DNA of 8,528 nucleotides from Acetobacteraceae bacterium (lineage in GTDB: Bacteria > Pseudomonadota > Alphaproteobacteria > Acetobacterales > Acetobacteraceae). Position numbers and translations under genes: made by a program. The DNA lies in assembly GCA_014377905.1 (NCBI GenBank), contig JACMOQ010000113.1:1-8528 (forward strand), written 5' to 3'. Below, in pieces: positions 1-7,057 of the stretch; position 1 is the stretch's first letter, and the number at the start of each line of letters is the position of its first letter. The notes beneath the pieces were generated by a model. That model worked only from the letters and a program-made list of their open reading frames with translations, searched no databases and was not told where the DNA came from.

Positions 1-423
1 ACCCAGGCGGCGGCGCCAAAAGTCGCTGCCGCACCGTCCGCCGGGGTGGTCAGTGAAAGCCTGGCGCCACCCCCTGGGGCTGCCAGCGGCAACGGCAAGG
101 TGGCAGCGGCCGCGCGTCCGGTCATGGCATCGAACGCCGGCTTTGCCGCGGTTGGTCAGGTTGATGGCGCAGTGCGCATCGTTTCGGTCGCGCCGACAAT
201 CCTGACAGTGGAAGCCGGCAGTTTCGGCCGGCGCGATTACGCCGATATTTTGCGCGTCCGGCTGGCGCGCTTCGGCGCCCGGCTCGTAACCGATTACAAC
301 GCCCCGCGTGATCGGGCCTGGTTCGTCCGGGTCGGTCGTTTCAGCACTGCGCCCGAAGCCGACGCGATGTTGGCGCAGCTGCTTCGTGAAGGTATCGCCG
401 GCGCGCGGATTGTCCTAGAATAG
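1..423 (+). CDS. rlpA: SPOR-domain protein, C-terminal part (probable septal ring lytic transglycosylase RlpA), 5' truncated by window edge
   Basis: The frame is open from the first base, so only the last 140 residues are visible. Residues 1-60 are a low-complexity Ala/Pro/Gly/Val linker of the kind that joins a periplasmic catalytic domain to a SPOR domain. Residues 67-140 look like a SPOR peptidoglycan-binding domain: a first strand with the pattern LTVEAGSF, a helix (DYADILRVRLARFG), then the typical second half WFVRVGRF followed by a helix and a closing strand ARIVLE. SPOR domains bind denuded glycan strands at the division septum. RlpA is inferred from the SPOR tail and from the following DD-carboxypeptidase gene, a common alphaproteobacterial pairing; the double-psi barrel catalytic domain that would prove it is outside the window. 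A GTG at 46 lies inside the linker and is not the real start. Another SPOR protein is the main alternative. Confidence 0.72.
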   Translation, partial: TQAAAPKVAAAPSAGVVSESLAPPPGAASGNGKVAAAARPVMASNAGFAAVGQVDGAVRIVSVAPTILTVEAGSFGRRDYADILRVRLARFGARLVTDYNAPRDRAWFVRVGRFSTAPEADAMLAQLLREGIAGARIVLE

Positions 424-445
424 CGGTGTAAAATTGGGTTTTGCC

Positions 446-1657
446 ATGATGCTCCGAAGGTCCGTCCTGCTGACCGCGCTCACCCCGACACTTGCACTCG
501 CTCAGGCGCCGAAAAAGCCGGTTCCAGCGCGCCCGGTTCCCGCACGTCCTCGCAAAGGCGCCGATGCAAATCCCGGCACGCCGGCGCAAACCCCGCTCGG
601 ACCGGTCGACACCGCCGCGCGGTTTGCTGTCATCATCGATTACAACACTGGCGCCACCTTGCTCGACAAGGACGCCGATGCGTCAATGGTGCCGTCATCA
701 ATGACCAAGCTGATGACTGCCTACATCGTCTATTCCATGCTCAAGGCCGGCCGCCTCAAGCTCGACCAGCAACTGCCGGTCTCCGAAAAAGCTTGGCGTA
801 TGCAGGGCAGCAAGATGTTCGTGGGACTCGGGTCCCAGGTCACGGTTGAGGATTTGATCCGCGGCATGATCGTCCAGTCCGGCAATGATGCCTGCATCGT
901 GCTGGCCGAAGCGATCGCGGGTTCAGAAGAACAATTCGCCGAACTGATGAACGCCAAGGGACACGAACTCGGCTTGCAGCAGAGCCATTTCCGCAATTCG
1001 ACCGGCTGGCCGGATTCCGAACACCGCATGAGCGCGCGCGACATCGCCATCCTTGCCCGCCGGCTGATCAGCGATTTCCCCGAATACTACAAATATGATG
1101 CGGAAAAATCGTTCAAATACAATAACATCGATCAGGCCAATCGCAACCCGCTGGTGCAGAAGAACCTCGCCGACGGCTTGAAAACCGGCCACACCGATGA
1201 TGGCGGCTATGGGCTGGTCGGCAGTTCCGAACGGCGCGGGCGGCGGGTGATCCTGGTGCTAAATGGCATGACCACCATGCACCAGCGTGCCGAGGAAGGG
1301 GAAAAGCTGATCGAATGGGCGTTTCGCGAATGGGAAAATGTCACCCTGTTCAGCGCTGCCGACACAGTGGAAAAAGTCCCGGTCTGGCTTGGCACGTCGC
1401 CGAATGTTCCCCTGGTGGCTGGCCGCGACGTGGTGCTGACCATGCCGAAAGCCTGGCGCAATACTGCGAAAGTGTCGCTGTCCTACGAAACCCCGGTGCG
1501 CGCGCCGGTGCAACGTGGCAGCATCCTCGGCACGCTGACCGTCACTGGCAAGGGCGTCCCGGAAACCGAAATCCAGCTTCTGGCCGGTGCCGACGTGCCG
1601 CAATTGGGCTTTGTCAACCGCGCCATGGCGGTGCTGTCGAAACGGCTGGGCGGCTGA
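446..1657 (+). CDS. dacA: D-alanyl-D-alanine carboxypeptidase (PBP5/DacA family, peptidase S11)
   Basis: Penicillin-binding DD-carboxypeptidase that removes the terminal D-Ala from peptidoglycan pentapeptides in the periplasm. With the ATG at 446 it has 403 residues. Residues 1-19 form a signal peptide (MMLRRSVLLTAL..., AxA site near ALA19 or AQA21), followed by a Pro/Ala-rich linker with a doubled VPARP unit. All three S11 motifs are intact: SxxK as SMTK (Ser85, Lys88), SxN as SGN (145-147) and KTG (246-248). Residues from about 305 form the small C-terminal beta domain of PBP5-like enzymes, and the tail LGFVNRAMAVLSKRLGG could be the amphipathic membrane anchor. A TTG at 434 is in frame, but it adds four residues before the signal peptide; ATG 446 or 449 fits better. 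No clear Shine-Dalgarno is present. It lies 22 nt after the SPOR gene and its TGA abuts the tmk GTG. The dacA/dacC/dacF paralogue name cannot be settled from sequence alone. Confidence 0.95.
   Translation: MMLRRSVLLTALTPTLALAQAPKKPVPARPVPARPRKGADANPGTPAQTPLGPVDTAARFAVIIDYNTGATLLDKDADASMVPSSMTKLMTAYIVYSMLKAGRLKLDQQLPVSEKAWRMQGSKMFVGLGSQVTVEDLIRGMIVQSGNDACIVLAEAIAGSEEQFAELMNAKGHELGLQQSHFRNSTGWPDSEHRMSARDIAILARRLISDFPEYYKYDAEKSFKYNNIDQANRNPLVQKNLADGLKTGHTDDGGYGLVGSSERRGRRVILVLNGMTTMHQRAEEGEKLIEWAFREWENVTLFSAADTVEKVPVWLGTSPNVPLVAGRDVVLTMPKAWRNTAKVSLSYETPVRAPVQRGSILGTLTVTGKGVPETEIQLLAGADVPQLGFVNRAMAVLSKRLGG
518..547 (+). repeat. Two-copy 15-bp imperfect tandem repeat in the dacA linker
   Basis: Positions 518-532 (ccggttccagcgcgc) and 533-547 (ccggttcccgcacgt) match at 12 of 15 bases. 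They encode the doubled Pro-Val-Pro-Ala-Arg unit in the linker between signal peptide and catalytic domain. This is ordinary low-complexity linker growth, and its length probably varies between strains. Confidence 0.6.
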
Positions 1658-2281
1658 GTGGCGCGAACTGGCCGCTTCATCACCTTTGAAGGCGGGGAGG
1701 GCGCGGGGAAATCAACCCAAGCCCGCCGCCTCGCCGACAGTCTGGCTGCGGATTGCGTGCCAGTGTTGCTGACCCGCGAACCGGGCGGATCGCCCGGTGC
1801 GGAAATCTTGCGCCAGATGCTGCTTAACGGGTCGCATGAATTCGCCTCCGAGGCCGAAATCATCCTGCATTTCGCCTCCCGCGCCGAACATATCGCGCGC
1901 ATGATCCGCCCGGCGCTCGCGGCCGGGATCACGGTAATCTGCGACCGCTATTACGACTCGACTCTGGTGTATCAAGGCCATGGCCAGGGCGGCGACCGGC
2001 ACGCGATTGCGGTTTTGTCGGCGTTGATGGGGTTGGTGCCGGATCTCACCCTGGTGCTCGATGTTTCGGTTGCCACCACCCAGGCCCGGCTTCTCGCCCG
2101 CGGCCAGGCGGCAGATCGCTATGAACGGCTGGGCGTGCCGTTTTTCACCCGTATTCGCGATGGATTTCTCGCCGTCGCCGCCGACAACCCGGCACGTTGC
2201 GTGCTGGTATCGGGCGACGCCGACGCCGATACGCTCATGGCCACGTTAGGCGGCATCGTCGATCGGCGTTTCCCGCGATGA
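1658..2281 (+). CDS. tmk: Thymidylate kinase (dTMP kinase)
   Basis: Phosphorylates dTMP to dTDP with ATP in the cytoplasm, an essential step of dTTP supply. The protein has 207 residues, the usual length. Visible motifs in order are the P-loop EGGEGAGKST (11-20), TREPGG (39-44, substrate-side loop), the DRY motif (Asp96-Arg97-Tyr98, dTMP binding) followed by a YQGHGQG segment, and an arginine-containing LID ARGQAADRYE (147-156). A P-loop with no basic residue at the variable position plus an arginine in the LID matches the E. coli-type (type II) enzyme. The start is a GTG directly after the dacA stop TGA with no intervening base, and the product MARTGRFITFEGGEG begins at the usual distance before the P-loop. 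Re-initiation after dacA translation is therefore likely. The TGA overlaps the holB ATG. Confidence 0.97.
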   Translation: MARTGRFITFEGGEGAGKSTQARRLADSLAADCVPVLLTREPGGSPGAEILRQMLLNGSHEFASEAEIILHFASRAEHIARMIRPALAAGITVICDRYYDSTLVYQGHGQGGDRHAIAVLSALMGLVPDLTLVLDVSVATTQARLLARGQAADRYERLGVPFFTRIRDGFLAVAADNPARCVLVSGDADADTLMATLGGIVDRRFPR

Positions 2282-3288
2282 GCCTGCCCGAACCCCGCGC
2301 CAACCCGGAACTGTTTGGCCACGCGGCCGCCGAGGCGATGCTGGCGGACGCCATGCGCGCTGGCCGTCTGCATCACGCCTGGCTGATCACCGGCCCGGAA
2401 GGCATTGGCAAAGCGACGTTTGCCTTCCGCTTCGCCCGCCGTTTGCTGGCTGGGGTGCCCGCAGGTAACTCACTGGCGCTGGCGCCCGACCATCCAACCT
2501 TTCGCCGCGTCGCCGCCAGCAGCCATGCCGATCTGCTGACCGTCGAGCGCGCCTGGGACGAAAAGCGCAAACGTTTGCGGGGTGAAATTATTGTGGAGCA
2601 TGTCCGCGCCGTCTCGGGGTTTCTGCATCGTACTGCGGCCGAGGGCGGCTGGCGGGTGGTGGTAATCGATGGCTGCGAAAACCTGAACCGCAACGCCTCC
2701 AATGCTTTGTTGAAAATGCTAGAAGAACCGCCGCCACGGGCAATCCTGCTGCTGGTGGCAAGTGCCACCGGATCGTTGCCGCCGACCATCGCCAGCCGCT
2801 GCCGCCGGTTGATGCTGGCGCCGCTGGATGATGCCGCGATGCAGCTTGTCGTACGACAACTATTGCCCGACATCGATGATGCGGCCCGCGCGAGACTGAT
2901 CGCGATCGCCGATGGATCGCCGGGCAGGGCGGCGATGCTCGCCCAAGCCGGCGGCCTGGGGGCTGCGGATCTGGTGGATAAGGTGTTGACCGCCCCGGAT
3001 CGCGGCACGGTTCTGCACGCCCACGCCATCGCCGATGCGCTCGGGCGCGACGATACCGCGTTCGCCACCTTCATGACCCTGCTGCGTGCCGCCATTGCCG
3101 CCGCAGTACGCGATGCCGCCGCCGGCCGTGCCGACCCCGATCAAACCCGTTTGCTTGGCACCCGCCCCTTGGATGCCTGGGTTGAGGTCTGGGAGACGCT
3201 TGGGCAATTGCAGGACCACACCGAGGGCGCGTATCTCGACAAGCGCCAGGCGGTTGTCACCGGGCTCGCACTGCTGAGAGCGATATGA
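2278..3288 (+). CDS. holB: DNA polymerase III subunit delta' (clamp-loader subunit)
   Basis: Subunit of the clamp-loader complex that places the beta sliding clamp on DNA during replication. It has 336 residues from the ATG at 2278, which overlaps the tmk stop as ATGA; the frame is open further upstream to 2197, but that part is tmk coding sequence. Motifs of the AAA+ fold: start MSLPEPRANPELFGHAAAE with the usual box II-like FGH, a Walker A-like GPEGIGKA (39-46), Walker B region VVVIDGCENLN (127-137), NALLKMLEEPP (142-152), and the SRC motif (173-175) that supplies the trans-acting arginine. The four-cysteine zinc module between Walker A and B seen in E. coli HolB is absent, since no Cys cluster is found at 60-110; this is usual for alphaproteobacterial HolB. 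The tmk-holB pairing is conserved widely, including in E. coli. Confidence 0.95.
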   Translation: MSLPEPRANPELFGHAAAEAMLADAMRAGRLHHAWLITGPEGIGKATFAFRFARRLLAGVPAGNSLALAPDHPTFRRVAASSHADLLTVERAWDEKRKRLRGEIIVEHVRAVSGFLHRTAAEGGWRVVVIDGCENLNRNASNALLKMLEEPPPRAILLLVASATGSLPPTIASRCRRLMLAPLDDAAMQLVVRQLLPDIDDAARARLIAIADGSPGRAAMLAQAGGLGAADLVDKVLTAPDRGTVLHAHAIADALGRDDTAFATFMTLLRAAIAAAVRDAAAGRADPDQTRLLGTRPLDAWVEVWETLGQLQDHTEGAYLDKRQAVVTGLALLRAI

Positions 3289-4820
3289 AACCGAAATTCT
3301 TCATCACCACCCCGATCTATTACGTCAACGGCGCGCCCCATATCGGCCACGCCTACACCACCATCGCCTGCGACGTGATGGCACGCTTCAAGCGCCTTGA
3401 TGGCTATGACGTGATGTTCCTGACCGGGACGGATGAACACGGCCAGAAGGTCGAGCAAGCAGCCGCCACCGCTGGCATGGACCCGCAAGCCTTTACCGAT
3501 GGGACCAGCGCGCTGTTCCGCCAGCTCACTGACCGGCTGAAAATCTCCAATACCGATTTCATCCGCACCACCGAAGACCGCCATAAGCGCGCCTGCCAGG
3601 AACTTTGGAAGCGGGTCCGCGATAACGGCCAGATTTATCTTGGCGGCTATGAAGGCTGGTACGCGATCCGCGATGAGGCCTTTTATGACGAAGGCGAACT
3701 CACCACCCGCTCCGATGGCACCAAAGTGGCGCCGTCCGGCGCCGTGGTGGAATGGGTAATCGAGCCGAGTTACTTCTTCAAGCTGTCCGAATGGGGCGAT
3801 AAGCTACTGGAATTTTACGAAACCCACCCCGATTTTATCGCCCCGGCGTCGCGCCGGAACGAGGTGATCAGCTTCGTGAAATCCGGCCTGCGCGATTTGT
3901 CGGTCAGCCGCACCAGCTTCACCTGGGGCGTGAAAGTGCCATGCGACGATGCCCATGTGATGTATGTCTGGTTCGATGCGTTGACCAATTATATCACCGC
4001 GGCGGGCTTTCCCGATGAAAGCGCCGCGCTGTGGGATTTCTGGCCCGCCGACCTCCATGTCGTGGGTAAGGATATCCTGCGCTTTCATGCGGTTTACTGG
4101 CCGGCCTTCCTGATGGCGGCCGGCATTGCGCCGCCCAAACGGATCTATGCCCATGGCTGGTGGACCGCCGGCGGCGAGAAAATGAGCAAATCGCTGGGCA
4201 ACGTCATCGATCCGCAGGAACTCGCCGAGCAATTCGGTCTCGACTCGCTGCGCTATTTCTTGCTGCGCGAGGTGCCGTTCGGCAATGACGGCACATTCAG
4301 CCGCAAAGCATTGATTTCACGGCTGAACACTGAACTTGCGAACGATCTTGGCAATCTCGCCCAGCGGTCCTTGTCGTTGATTGCGCGCAATTGCGATGGT
4401 GAACTGCCCGATGATGAAACCGCGAGCCAAGCCGATGACGAATTGCTCGGCGCTGCCAATGCCCTGGTTGAACTAGTGCGCGCACGCATGGAGCGCCAGG
4501 CCTTTGGCGATGCTTTGGAAGACATCTGGAAGGTGATCCGGGCGGCCAACGCCTATATCGACCATCAAGCACCATGGGCGCTGAAGAAGACCGATCTGGT
4601 CAGAATGCGCTGTGTTCTGCGCGTGTTGGTCGATGTCCTTCGTGTTGTGGCGACGCTGCTGCAACCGTTCATGCCCGATAAGATGGCCGAAATGCTCGAT
4701 CAACTCGGGGTGCCGCCCGACATGCGCGCCATTGCCGATCTGGATCAGCCGTTGTTGTCTGGCGTGGCGTTGCCTGCGCCCAAGGGGGTTTTCCCGCGTT
4801 TTGTCGAAGAGGCCGAGTAA
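3285..4820 (+). CDS. metG: Methionine--tRNA ligase
   Basis: Class I aminoacyl-tRNA synthetase that charges tRNAMet and initiator tRNA with methionine. It has 511 residues. The start MKPKFFITTPIYYVNGAPHIGH carries the HIGH signature at 19-22, and KMSKS is intact at 299-303. The connective domain reads YEGWYAIRDEAFYDEGEL (122-139) without a CxxC zinc knuckle, and the protein ends after the anticodon-binding helices with no C-terminal EMAP/Arc1p-like tRNA-binding domain. This is the compact MetG form common in alphaproteobacteria. The expected WFDALTNYITAAG segment (229-241) is also present. The ATG overlaps the holB TGA (ATGA), with a weak gagag ahead of it. The stop is 7 nt before the tatD-family ATG. 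Confidence 0.97.
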   Translation: MKPKFFITTPIYYVNGAPHIGHAYTTIACDVMARFKRLDGYDVMFLTGTDEHGQKVEQAAATAGMDPQAFTDGTSALFRQLTDRLKISNTDFIRTTEDRHKRACQELWKRVRDNGQIYLGGYEGWYAIRDEAFYDEGELTTRSDGTKVAPSGAVVEWVIEPSYFFKLSEWGDKLLEFYETHPDFIAPASRRNEVISFVKSGLRDLSVSRTSFTWGVKVPCDDAHVMYVWFDALTNYITAAGFPDESAALWDFWPADLHVVGKDILRFHAVYWPAFLMAAGIAPPKRIYAHGWWTAGGEKMSKSLGNVIDPQELAEQFGLDSLRYFLLREVPFGNDGTFSRKALISRLNTELANDLGNLAQRSLSLIARNCDGELPDDETASQADDELLGAANALVELVRARMERQAFGDALEDIWKVIRAANAYIDHQAPWALKKTDLVRMRCVLRVLVDVLRVVATLLQPFMPDKMAEMLDQLGVPPDMRAIADLDQPLLSGVALPAPKGVFPRFVEEAE

Positions 4821-4827
4821 ACATCTG

Positions 4828-5607
4828 ATGTTGATCGATTCCCATTGCCATCTGGATTACTTCGAAGGCGAGGACCGTGATGGCGTCATCGCACGCGCCG
4901 CGTCTGCCGGGGTCACCGAAATGCTCACCATCGGCACAAGATTGACCCAGTCCGACATCGTCCGCGCCATTGCCGACGCCCATCCAAACATCTGGTGCAC
5001 CGTCGGCATTCACCCGCACAACGCCGGCGAACACCCTGTTCCCACGCCAGAAGCTATCGTGTCCGAGACCGCCTTTCCCAAGGTGATCGGCATTGGCGAG
5101 TCCGGCCTCGACTATTTCTACGACAAGGCGCCACGCGACATGCAGGCGGCGAGCTTTCGCGCCCACATCCGCGCGTGCCAGATGACTGGATTGCCGCTGG
5201 TCATCCACGCCCGCGACGCGGATGCCGACATCGCGGAAATCCTGCGCGAAGAATGGGACATGGGTGGCAAGTTCAGCTTCCTGCTGCATTGCTTCAGTTC
5301 GGGACGCGGCCTCGCCGAAGCGGCGCTGGCACTGGGCGGCTATATCAGTCTGTCCGGCATCCTGACTTTTCCCAGATCCCAGGACATCAGGGATATCGCC
5401 CGCGATGTTCCGCGCGATCGGCTGCTGGTGGAAACCGATGCACCGTACCTCGCCCCAGTGCCGTTTCGCGGCAGGCGCAATGAACCCGGCTATGTCGCCC
5501 ATACCTGCGCCGTGCTCGGCCAGGTGCATGGCATGTCGGCCGCGGCGATGGCTGAGCTGACATCGGCGAACTTCCACCGCCTGTTCGCGAAGGCCGGTGG
5601 ACGGTGA
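4828..5607 (+). CDS. TatD/YcfH-family metal-dependent hydrolase (putative DNase)
   Basis: TIM-barrel amidohydrolase-like protein of the TatD family. Some members are 3'-5' exonucleases or metal-dependent DNases; the substrate of this one is not known. It has 259 residues, the family norm. Metal-binding motifs in order: SHCHLD (His6, His8), GIHPHNAGE (60-68), GIGESGLDYFY with Glu91, VIHARDAD with His127, LLHCFSS with His154, and ETDAPYLAP with Asp204. I chose the ATG at 4828 because MLIDSHCHLD is the canonical family start; the same frame is open upstream to 4612, but that part is metG coding sequence. It lies 7 nt after metG. E. coli also has ycfH directly after tmk-holB, so the linkage is conserved beyond alphaproteobacteria. 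Confidence 0.95.
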   Translation: MLIDSHCHLDYFEGEDRDGVIARAASAGVTEMLTIGTRLTQSDIVRAIADAHPNIWCTVGIHPHNAGEHPVPTPEAIVSETAFPKVIGIGESGLDYFYDKAPRDMQAASFRAHIRACQMTGLPLVIHARDADADIAEILREEWDMGGKFSFLLHCFSSGRGLAEAALALGGYISLSGILTFPRSQDIRDIARDVPRDRLLVETDAPYLAPVPFRGRRNEPGYVAHTCAVLGQVHGMSAAAMAELTSANFHRLFAKAGGR

Positions 5608-5621
5608 GCGAGCGATTTATG

Positions 5622-5643
5622 TTTTCGGCAAGTGCGCCGAAAA
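5622..5643. repeat. Perfect 8-bp inverted repeat in the tatD-family / MBL spacer
   Basis: Arms ttttcggc (5622-5629) and gccgaaaa (5636-5643) are exact reverse complements around a 6-nt loop, aagtgc. The structure lies 14 nt after the TatD-family stop and 13 nt before the ATG at 5657 of the next gene. No T-run follows on the plus strand, so it is not a standard intrinsic terminator. It may shape the mRNA between two operon genes (processing or stability) or be an operator. If the MBL gene instead starts at GTG 5597, the hairpin is inside coding sequence. Confidence 0.6.
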
Positions 5644-5656
5644 CGATCGCACGCTG

Positions 5657-6445
5657 ATGCGGGTGGTGTTGCTGGGCACCGGTGGGTCAGCCGGGGTGCC
5701 GCTGATCGGCGGCGCCGATGGGGCAGGGGATTGGGGCAGATGCGACCCGACCGAGCCACGCAATCGGCGCAGTCGCAGTGCGATCACGGTGACCGGCCCC
5801 GACGGCACATTGCTGGTCGATACCGGCCCCGACCTGCGTACCCAGCTTTTGGCCTGCAAGATCAAACAGATCGATGCAATTCTTTACACCCATGCTCATG
5901 CCGATCACATCCTCGGGCTCGATGATGTGCGCATCCTTAACCGCATCGCCGGGCGGCCACTGCCGGCTTACGCCAATGCGGCGACGTTGGCCCAGCTTAC
6001 CTCCCGCTTTCCCTACGCCTTTCTACCATGGGACAAGCCGAATTTTTTCCGCCCGGTGATGGAAACCACCGAAATCACCGCCGGGCAGACGATTAACGTG
6101 CTGGGAATGCAAATTAATCTTCTCGATCAGGATCACGGTTTTAGTCGCACCCTCGGGCTGCGCATCGGCAATTTCGCCTATTGCACCGATGTTGTGCGCT
6201 TTGATCCGGCAACGTTGGAGCGGCTGCGCGGCTTGGATACCTGGGTGGTGGATTGCTTCCAGCGCCGGTCGCATCACACCCACGCGGCACTGGCTGAGGT
6301 GTTGGAATGGGTGCGGGATTTGCGCCCGCGCCGCACAATCCTGACCCATATGGGCACCGACATGGATTGGGCAAATCTGGTCAATGAGTTACCCGCCGGC
6401 GTTGAGCCAGGGGTTGATGGCATGGTGTTGGATTTCGCCGACTGA
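5657..6445 (+). CDS. MBL-fold metallo-hydrolase (COG1235/PhnP-like superfamily)
   Basis: Metallo-beta-lactamase-fold hydrolase of 262 residues; the substrate is unknown. The N-terminus MRVVLLGTGGSAGVPLIGG matches the start of the COG1235 group, followed by GDWGRCDPTEPRNRRSRSA (25-43), typical of the proteobacterial branch. Metal ligands: HAHADH (79-84, the HxHxDH motif), His160 in DQDHGFSRTLG, Asp178 in YCTDVVRF, and His231 in ILTHMGTDMDW. True PhnP (cyclic ribosyl-phosphate phosphodiesterase) carries a structural Cys cluster near the N-terminus; only one Cys (29) is present here, so the PhnP reaction should not be assumed. Start choice: ATG 5657 gives the family N-terminus but has no clear Shine-Dalgarno. 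GTG 5597, preceded by gaagg, would add 20 residues and overlap the TatD-family gene by 11 nt. It is probably the last member of the operon. Confidence 0.88.
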   Translation: MRVVLLGTGGSAGVPLIGGADGAGDWGRCDPTEPRNRRSRSAITVTGPDGTLLVDTGPDLRTQLLACKIKQIDAILYTHAHADHILGLDDVRILNRIAGRPLPAYANAATLAQLTSRFPYAFLPWDKPNFFRPVMETTEITAGQTINVLGMQINLLDQDHGFSRTLGLRIGNFAYCTDVVRFDPATLERLRGLDTWVVDCFQRRSHHTHAALAEVLEWVRDLRPRRTILTHMGTDMDWANLVNELPAGVEPGVDGMVLDFAD

Positions 6446-6457
6446 TTGCGGCAAGTT

Positions 6458-6471
6458 GCGGGAATTCCCGC
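6458..6471. repeat. 14-bp perfect palindrome downstream of the MBL gene
   Basis: The sequence gcgggaattcccgc is its own reverse complement and begins 13 nt after the MBL-gene stop. It has no loop and no following T-run, so it is a poor terminator. An uninterrupted palindrome of this kind is more like a dimeric-protein operator for the acetyltransferase gene, or chance in GC-rich DNA. The palindrome itself is certain; a function is not. Confidence 0.45.
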
Positions 6472-6513
6472 CAAGCGGGCGATCATGTCTGCAAGCCGAA
6501 GGATTTCCCGATT

Positions 6514-6549
6514 ATGCCGATGAATATGCCGGCGTCATGCTGCACATGA
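6514..6549 (+). other. Possible 11-codon leader ORF coupled to the acetyltransferase gene
   Basis: ATG at 6514 opens a frame encoding MPMNMPASCCT that stops with TGA at 6547-6549, overlapping the acetyltransferase ATG (6546-6548) as ATGA. A Shine-Dalgarno-like gaagga (6498-6503) lies 10 nt before the ATG, while the acetyltransferase ATG has no recognisable site of its own. This would make the short frame a translational-coupling leader. With only 11 codons and no homology evidence, it may be fortuitous. Confidence 0.22.
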
Positions 6550-7001
6550 CGGATAGGGCCACGCTGCGGCGCGCCACACCGCACGATGCCGCAGCAATCC
6601 GCGATCTGAGCCGCGCAGCCTATGCCAAGTGGGTGCAACTGATCGGGCGCGAGCCGTGGCCAATGGTTGCCGATTACGACGCTGCGGTGCGCAATCACGT
6701 TATCGATCTGCTCGATATCGACACCGCATTGGTCGCGCTGGTGGAGATGATCCCGCGGCCCGACCATCTATTGATCGAGAATATCGCCGTCGCGCCCGCG
6801 TTTCAGGGGCTTGGCCATGGGCGGCGATTGATGGACCATGCCGAAGATTATGCTGCGGCCTGCGGCTTCGGTGAGGTAAGGCTTTATACCAACCAGCTTT
6901 TCGCGGCGAATATTGATCTCTATCGACGTCTTGGCTACCGAAGTGAGCGCGAGGAGACCATCACCGTCGGGGTGATCGTGCATATGCGCAAAACCATCTG
7001 A
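6546..7001 (+). CDS. GNAT family N-acetyltransferase
   Basis: Small acyl-CoA-dependent acetyltransferase of 151 residues; the acceptor substrate cannot be told. The start MTDRATLRRATPHDAAAIRDL is a typical GNAT beginning (strand 1, then the AxxxAAIxxL helix). Motif A is IENIAVAPAFQGLGHGRRLM (78-95ff), with the acetyl-CoA pyrophosphate loop QGLGHG at 87-92. Motif B follows as VRLYTNQLFAANIDLYRRLGYR (111-132), where the NIDLYRRLGY helix-turn is characteristic. I chose ATG 6546; an in-frame ATG at 6537 (MLHMTDR...) is the close alternative, and the frame is open back to 6384 inside the preceding gene. The Shine-Dalgarno-like gaagga at 6498-6503 fits the small upstream frame better than this start. 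It is separated from the MBL gene by 100 nt, so it may be the operon's last gene or an independent unit. Confidence 0.88.
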   Translation: MTDRATLRRATPHDAAAIRDLSRAAYAKWVQLIGREPWPMVADYDAAVRNHVIDLLDIDTALVALVEMIPRPDHLLIENIAVAPAFQGLGHGRRLMDHAEDYAAACGFGEVRLYTNQLFAANIDLYRRLGYRSEREETITVGVIVHMRKTI

Positions 7002-7057
7002 TGCAGTCTCAACGCATCAAAAAAGTTCCATAATATACCTTCTGCGACATTAAACTG

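Noticed and set aside
2197..2277. An earlier in-frame start for holB
   Set aside because: It would overlap tmk by 85 bp and add an Arg/His-rich stretch unlike any HolB. ATG 2278 gives the family N-terminus and an ATGA junction.
2373..3095. 240-codon open frame on the minus strand opposite holB
   Set aside because: Ser/Arg/Ala-rich shadow translation with no domain, entirely inside holB, which has clear AAA+ motifs.
4612..4827. An earlier in-frame start for the TatD-family gene
   Set aside because: The added 72 residues are a frame-shifted reading of metG; MLIDSHCHLD at 4828 is the canonical family start.
4669..5577. 302-codon open frame on the minus strand opposite metG end and the TatD-family gene
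   Set aside because: Its sequence has no recognisable domain and it is fully antisense to a well-supported enzyme gene. Long antisense frames are expected in GC-rich coding DNA.
7029..7040. cataat/taatat as a sigma-70 -10 box for the sulfotransferase gene
   Set aside because: No acceptable -35 hexamer is found 16-18 nt upstream; AT-rich spacer alone is not enough to call a promoter.
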